Positions 60,561 through 64,000 of a stretch of DNA of 64,000 nt are shown here, one piece after another. Location: NCBI GenBank assembly GCA_902805475.1, contig CADCSX010000002.1:930001-994000 (forward strand), written 5' to 3'. The notes beneath the pieces were generated by a model. That model made no database searches. It had not been told where the DNA came from and worked only from the letters and a program-made list of their open reading frames with translations. The stretch's first letter is position 1. The number at the start of each line of letters is the position of its first letter. The translations under genes were made by a program, and so were the position numbers. The DNA is from Entonaema liquescens. Its lineage: Eukaryota; Ascomycota; Sordariomycetes; Xylariales; Xylariaceae.

Positions 60561-60852
60561 AGGGTTTGGGCCCAAGCTATTTAATATATTGAGAATGTTT
60601 AAAGCCACGTAATAAGGCAAGAAGAATCTACCTAAATACCTATATCTAAGCCTTTGAACTTCTGACCAGGTCTTATTCGTACTGCAGAAGCAAGGATAGG
60701 CTAACGCAAACCCCGCACTCAAGATGCAAGGCAGCGAATCATTGCTAAGAAACCGTATCTAAATGAGTTGCGGTAATAGAACTACTAAAGGTTTATGCTG
60801 CAAGCAGCCTTCTTCCTGCTTCGTACACCAAGGCTTTATTACAAGCAAAACT

Positions 60853-61889
60853 ATGGCGGAGCCTCTAGGATTCGTTGCTGCCACTCTCGGGGTGGCTCAT
60901 GCTTTTAGGGATACGGCAGACAAGATCTCTCGCATGATTCAGAATGTCGGACGTGATAATGATCAGACTATCGTTCTGCGTTCTAAAGTCGAAAGGCTTA
61001 AGTTGCAGCTAACAATGATTTTGGAGAACTTTGATCCGGAAATGATACCGAGTGTATGGATGGACTTCATTCAATATGTCCACGAGAGAGTCACACGGAC
61101 CGACCAGCGAGCGGATAAATTCAAGTTTAGAGCGGTGCTTGAGAAGGAATCTCTTCTCCCAGTTATTGACGAGCTTGAATCAATCGTGCTTTCTTTGCAT
61201 AATATTAACCAAATGTAAGCCGAGCATCGAAGAAGTTAGGTATATATCAACGATAGGCTAGCGTGAGGCAGAACCGTGTAGAATCACGTCTCAATGATCT
61301 TGAACGCCTACTTATAGCCGTAGGAAGGGCCTCTGAAGAGCGTCTTGTCGGTCTTCTAGAAAAGACAGAGGGTTTCAAGGATAGCGAACCAGCCTTTGGA
61401 GTTTATGAAAGGCAGCAGAACTTGGAGGAAATAGGGGATCGCCTGCATTCAACCCTTGGGGATACCCAACGGCAGACTTTCACTTTCGATCCATTTTGTT
61501 TTCCATTCGTGATACTTTCACAAGACCCGAACATGATTGACAATGTTGTTGCGCAGCTCAAACTAGACACTGGAGCCGTTGACAATTGGATTAGTTTAGC
61601 GATTCTCCAAAGAGCTGGTATCAAGTTCGAACCGATGGATGACACGAGGACATTTCTCGGAGCCGGAGGTGCGTCCTTCAGTGCCCTTGGACGAGTTATC
61701 CTTATGTGGTATTCCAAAAATCAAGCACTTACGAAAGAGTCAGTGTTCTTCGTACATGATCAGCTACCTTTCGACGTTATTCTTGGAAGCAATTACATTC
61801 GAGAAAGCCTAGCTGAGCTTTCTGAACCTATGCTACCCATTCGAAACCGAGTCGCATGGCAGTGGGAAGGGTTAAGTGGTCCAACCTAA
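60853..61889 (+). CDS. HeLo-like N-terminal domain fused to a retropepsin-like aspartic protease domain
   Basis: Exon 1 is 60853-61214. A 47 bp intron (GTAAGC to GCTAG) joins to exon 2 at 61262-61889, giving 329 residues. I start at MAEPLGFVAATLGVAHAFRD because this is the characteristic opening of HeLo-like/fungal STAND N-terminal domains; an upstream in-frame start at 60763 is less likely. Residues about 1-150 are helical. Residues about 185-290 read as a pepsin/retropepsin half-domain: the catalytic LKLDTGAVDNWIS (DTG), flap-like TFLGAGGASFSALGR and the closing motif LPFDVILGSNYI (hydrophobic-hydrophobic-G). There is no gag, RT or LTR nearby, so it is not a transposon fragment. HeLo-like domains act in self-recognition and cell death. 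A regulated protease effector is inference. Confidence 0.72.
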
Positions 61890-62771
61890 TTTATGCATTT
61901 CTCTAGCGCATATTAAATGAAGTGCCTATTTGCCCTATTTTCCATGGTTTAATTGTTGTAACCTATTCAAAAACCTCTCGTAATGTGAAGTAATGGAAAC
62001 GGACTCTACGAGGGACCCTAATCTTTTAACATGTCCACTAAGCCGTTCCCTGTAGGTAGATCCGTGAATCCTTGTAAGCAACTCCTCTGCTTCATCCTTA
62101 TTCCTCACGACTCCCCAAAAATACCATGCATACCTAACATTTGATGTATCAACAAGCTTTAATAAACTAAAAGCTTATTTTCAATATGGAATTCCAGCTC
62201 GGCGCTTCTACCAAATTTACAGAATCCCGCCGATAGTTATGCGCCGGACCAGGGTGCCGGCAACGAGCCGGCAACGCGAGACCCTGATCGGCATTGGCTC
62301 CCGCGTGTTTCACGCACCTGCAGAGTCACATCGCTCCCGGGCCTAGCACGCTGCAATGGCACGGGGCGGTGGCCACTTCGTCCGGGCAATAGCCAGTAAG
62401 AGCTTCCCTAATGACAATTCGTCCCAAAATGGCTTCCAGGCCGTACGATATGGATTTGAGGCCGGTAGGTTACCCAGATTCCCCGAGGTGAAGTCGCTGG
62501 GTTCGGCCGACGAGCTGATTACTATGTTGTACTAAGTCGTCTATAAAGCCCGGCATATGATCTGGCATCCCCGGCCTCTCCCCGGTCCCCTATTTATTGA
62601 GGCTACCTTGGCTTTTCGTGCCTTGTCAACGAGCCATGTCTGATATTCGCCCCGGCAAAGCTTAGCCGCTCTAGTGACCTTATAGATCTGTATATAGACA
62701 TGACATGTCAGTCTCTCGCTATTGAGTCTATCGAGTCAATCGTCGGTCCAAGTTAGTGTCGGATTGTCAAA
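61890..62771. other. Intergenic region upstream of the peroxidase gene
   Basis: A G+C-rich stretch from about 62220 to 62400 contains a direct repeat (gagccggcaacg, then gagccggcaacgcgag overlapping in register) inside A+T-richer sequence. No open frame of note and no tRNA fold were recognised. The rest is the promoter of the peroxidase gene. Confidence 0.45.
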
Positions 62772-64000
62772 ATGCGCATCTCTTCTAATTTCGCTGTATT
62801 CCTGGGCATAGTCCCTATGCCAGCCACGGCCATGTTCTATTACCCGAGCGTTGCTGTATCGGCACTTGAGCATATACTCGTGGACAACTGGGGTGCTTAT
62901 GCTTCAAATTTCTCGTCAGCTATCACGCCTTGCGACAACTATGTCACGGAGGTGGGCCAGTCGGCCATCAACTCTCGAAGGACGACGTCCGCGCAGTGGC
63001 TACGTGTTGCGTTTCACGATTTCGCCAACGCCGACGTTGCTGCTGGGACAGGTGGACTAGATGCCAGTATTGGATTTGAGACAGCTCACGGGGAGAACTC
63101 CGGTACCGCGTTCAACGATAGTTTTACGTTCTGGCGACCCTTTGTTAACGAATTTGTTCCTAGTAAGCCAATAATGATATCCCGGTGCGGTACCCTAACC
63201 ATGAATTTACCATGCTGAGTGAGATACTCTATTAAGTGGCTGATCTGCTTGCTATTGGAACGGTCATGTCGGTACATCTGTGTGGCGGGAAATACATACC
63301 GTATAAGCCCGGTAGAGTAGACGCGACTACGGCTGATCCCAAGACCGGCGTGCCTGAGCCCGCAACAAGTGTGGAAGAGACGCTTGCACAGTTTGAGAAA
63401 ACTGGCTTCAACCAGCATGACGCCATCGCCTTGACCGCATGTGGTCACACAATAGGATCTGTAAGTTACGACCGCTGATGATTTGCTCCCTGTTATTAAA
63501 ACAGGCATGAGGGGTTGAAAATGTGGATGACCTCATCAAGCGAGATTTAGTGGTATAGTTTGATACTAACCCGGGTAATCCAGGTACATGCCGGAGGCTT
63601 CCCGGAAGTGGTCGAGCAGTCTGCCATAACTCCGAACAACACCAACGGCGCATCCAATTTCGACGATACCAGGGCAGTGTTCGACCCGGCTGTGGTTCAT
63701 GAATACATTGACAATACAGGAGCCAGGGGCGGTGCGCTTGTCACTAGTTTCAATGAGAGTAGTAGGTCGGACCTCCGACTGTACGAGAGCGACGGCAATA
63801 AGACTATGCTAGAGCTATATGCCCAAGGAGACGGGTTCCAAGACACTTGCGTCGACTTACTAAGCCGCATGCTCAACACCGTCCCGTCAGGGGTACAACT
63901 CCAACCGGCAATAGCGCCAGCATTCATCAAGCCGGTAAACGTGACTTGGGATGTCGCCAGCGATAACCAGTTAACCCTCTCCGGGAAAATCAGGGTAAGT
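62772..64000 (+). CDS. Secreted fungal heme peroxidase (class II-like), 3' end outside the window
   Basis: I read exons 62772-63162, 63237-63460 and 63584-63994; a GTAAGT donor at 63995 shows that the gene continues. The introns are 74 and 123 bp. The N-terminus (MRISSNFAVFLGIVPMPATA) is a signal peptide. The distal heme site has the peroxidase signature WLRVAFHDFANAD with catalytic Arg and His, followed by GGLDASIGFE. The proximal His lies in DAIALTACGHTIGS, and exon 3 opens VHAGGFPEV with FDDTRAVFD. The order matches plant-type (class II) peroxidases of ascomycetes, which often carry extra C-terminal domains. About 342 residues are visible, and the sequence from FIKPVNVTWDV onward looks like the start of such an extension. 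Whether it oxidises lignin-like or other phenolics cannot be told. Confidence 0.88.

Noticed and set aside
61262..61889. Retropepsin-like domain as a retrotransposon remnant
   Set aside because: It is spliced in frame to a HeLo-like exon, has intact coding sequence without RIP, and no reverse transcriptase or LTR lies nearby.

Overview
This window comes from a filamentous ascomycete, probably a Sordariomycete. The genes carry short 45-110 bp GT-AG introns. They encode typically fungal proteins (Crd1, Mto1, Vps45, Mmm1, Rce1, Ale1, Apc1, Vps41), and one transposable element shows the extreme A+T enrichment typical of repeat-induced point mutation (RIP). All assignments come from reading translations by eye; no database search was run.

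Layout. Bases 1-792 hold the 3' end of an unidentified low-complexity protein. 3.1-7.1 kb: cardiolipin synthase and the mitochondrial tRNA-modifying enzyme MTO1, in tandem. 8.8-12.9 kb: an accessory island with a SesB-type alpha/beta hydrolase and two small proteins. All three share a glycine/asparagine/glutamine repeat with a strict 9-residue period (G-x-x-N-x-x-x-Q-x) that looks amyloid- or beta-solenoid-forming. 14.4-18.1 kb: VPS45 and MMM1, divergent. 20.1-21.4 kb: RCE1. 24.6-27.4 kb: a large Ser-rich membrane protein. 28.8-30.8 kb: the MBOAT acyltransferase ALE1. 31.5-37.4 kb: APC1. 38.1-42.3 kb: VPS41. 42.8-43.8 kb: an arylamine N-acetyltransferase. 44.2-45.7 kb: an F-box/ankyrin protein. 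47.3-55.6 kb: a short-chain dehydrogenase gene split by a 7.28 kb LTR retrotransposon with a TTAAC target-site duplication and heavy RIP. 56.3-57.7 kb: an FAD monooxygenase. 57.9-58.8 kb: a secreted DUF4360-like protein. 59.5-61.9 kb: a damaged DUF6594 gene, divergent from a HeLo-like/retropepsin-like fusion. 62.8 kb to the end: the 5' part of a secreted fungal heme peroxidase.

How the parts relate. The housekeeping genes belong to separate pathways: mitochondrial lipid, tRNA and ER contact; endosome/vacuole trafficking; CAAX processing; lysolipid acylation; cell cycle. They do not form an operon-like unit. The best candidate for an undescribed system is the 8.8-12.9 kb island. A lipase-like effector carries a repeat that is also found in a short single-TM protein and in a longer soluble protein. 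This parallels known fungal amyloid signalling (HET-S/NWD2, SesB), but here the motif is a tandem 9-mer array and no NLR partner is visible.

Caution: nine single-base frame breaks occur across five genes, including essential ones such as APC1. Where it could be tested, correcting one base gives exact exon lengths, so many of these breaks may be assembly indels rather than real mutations.
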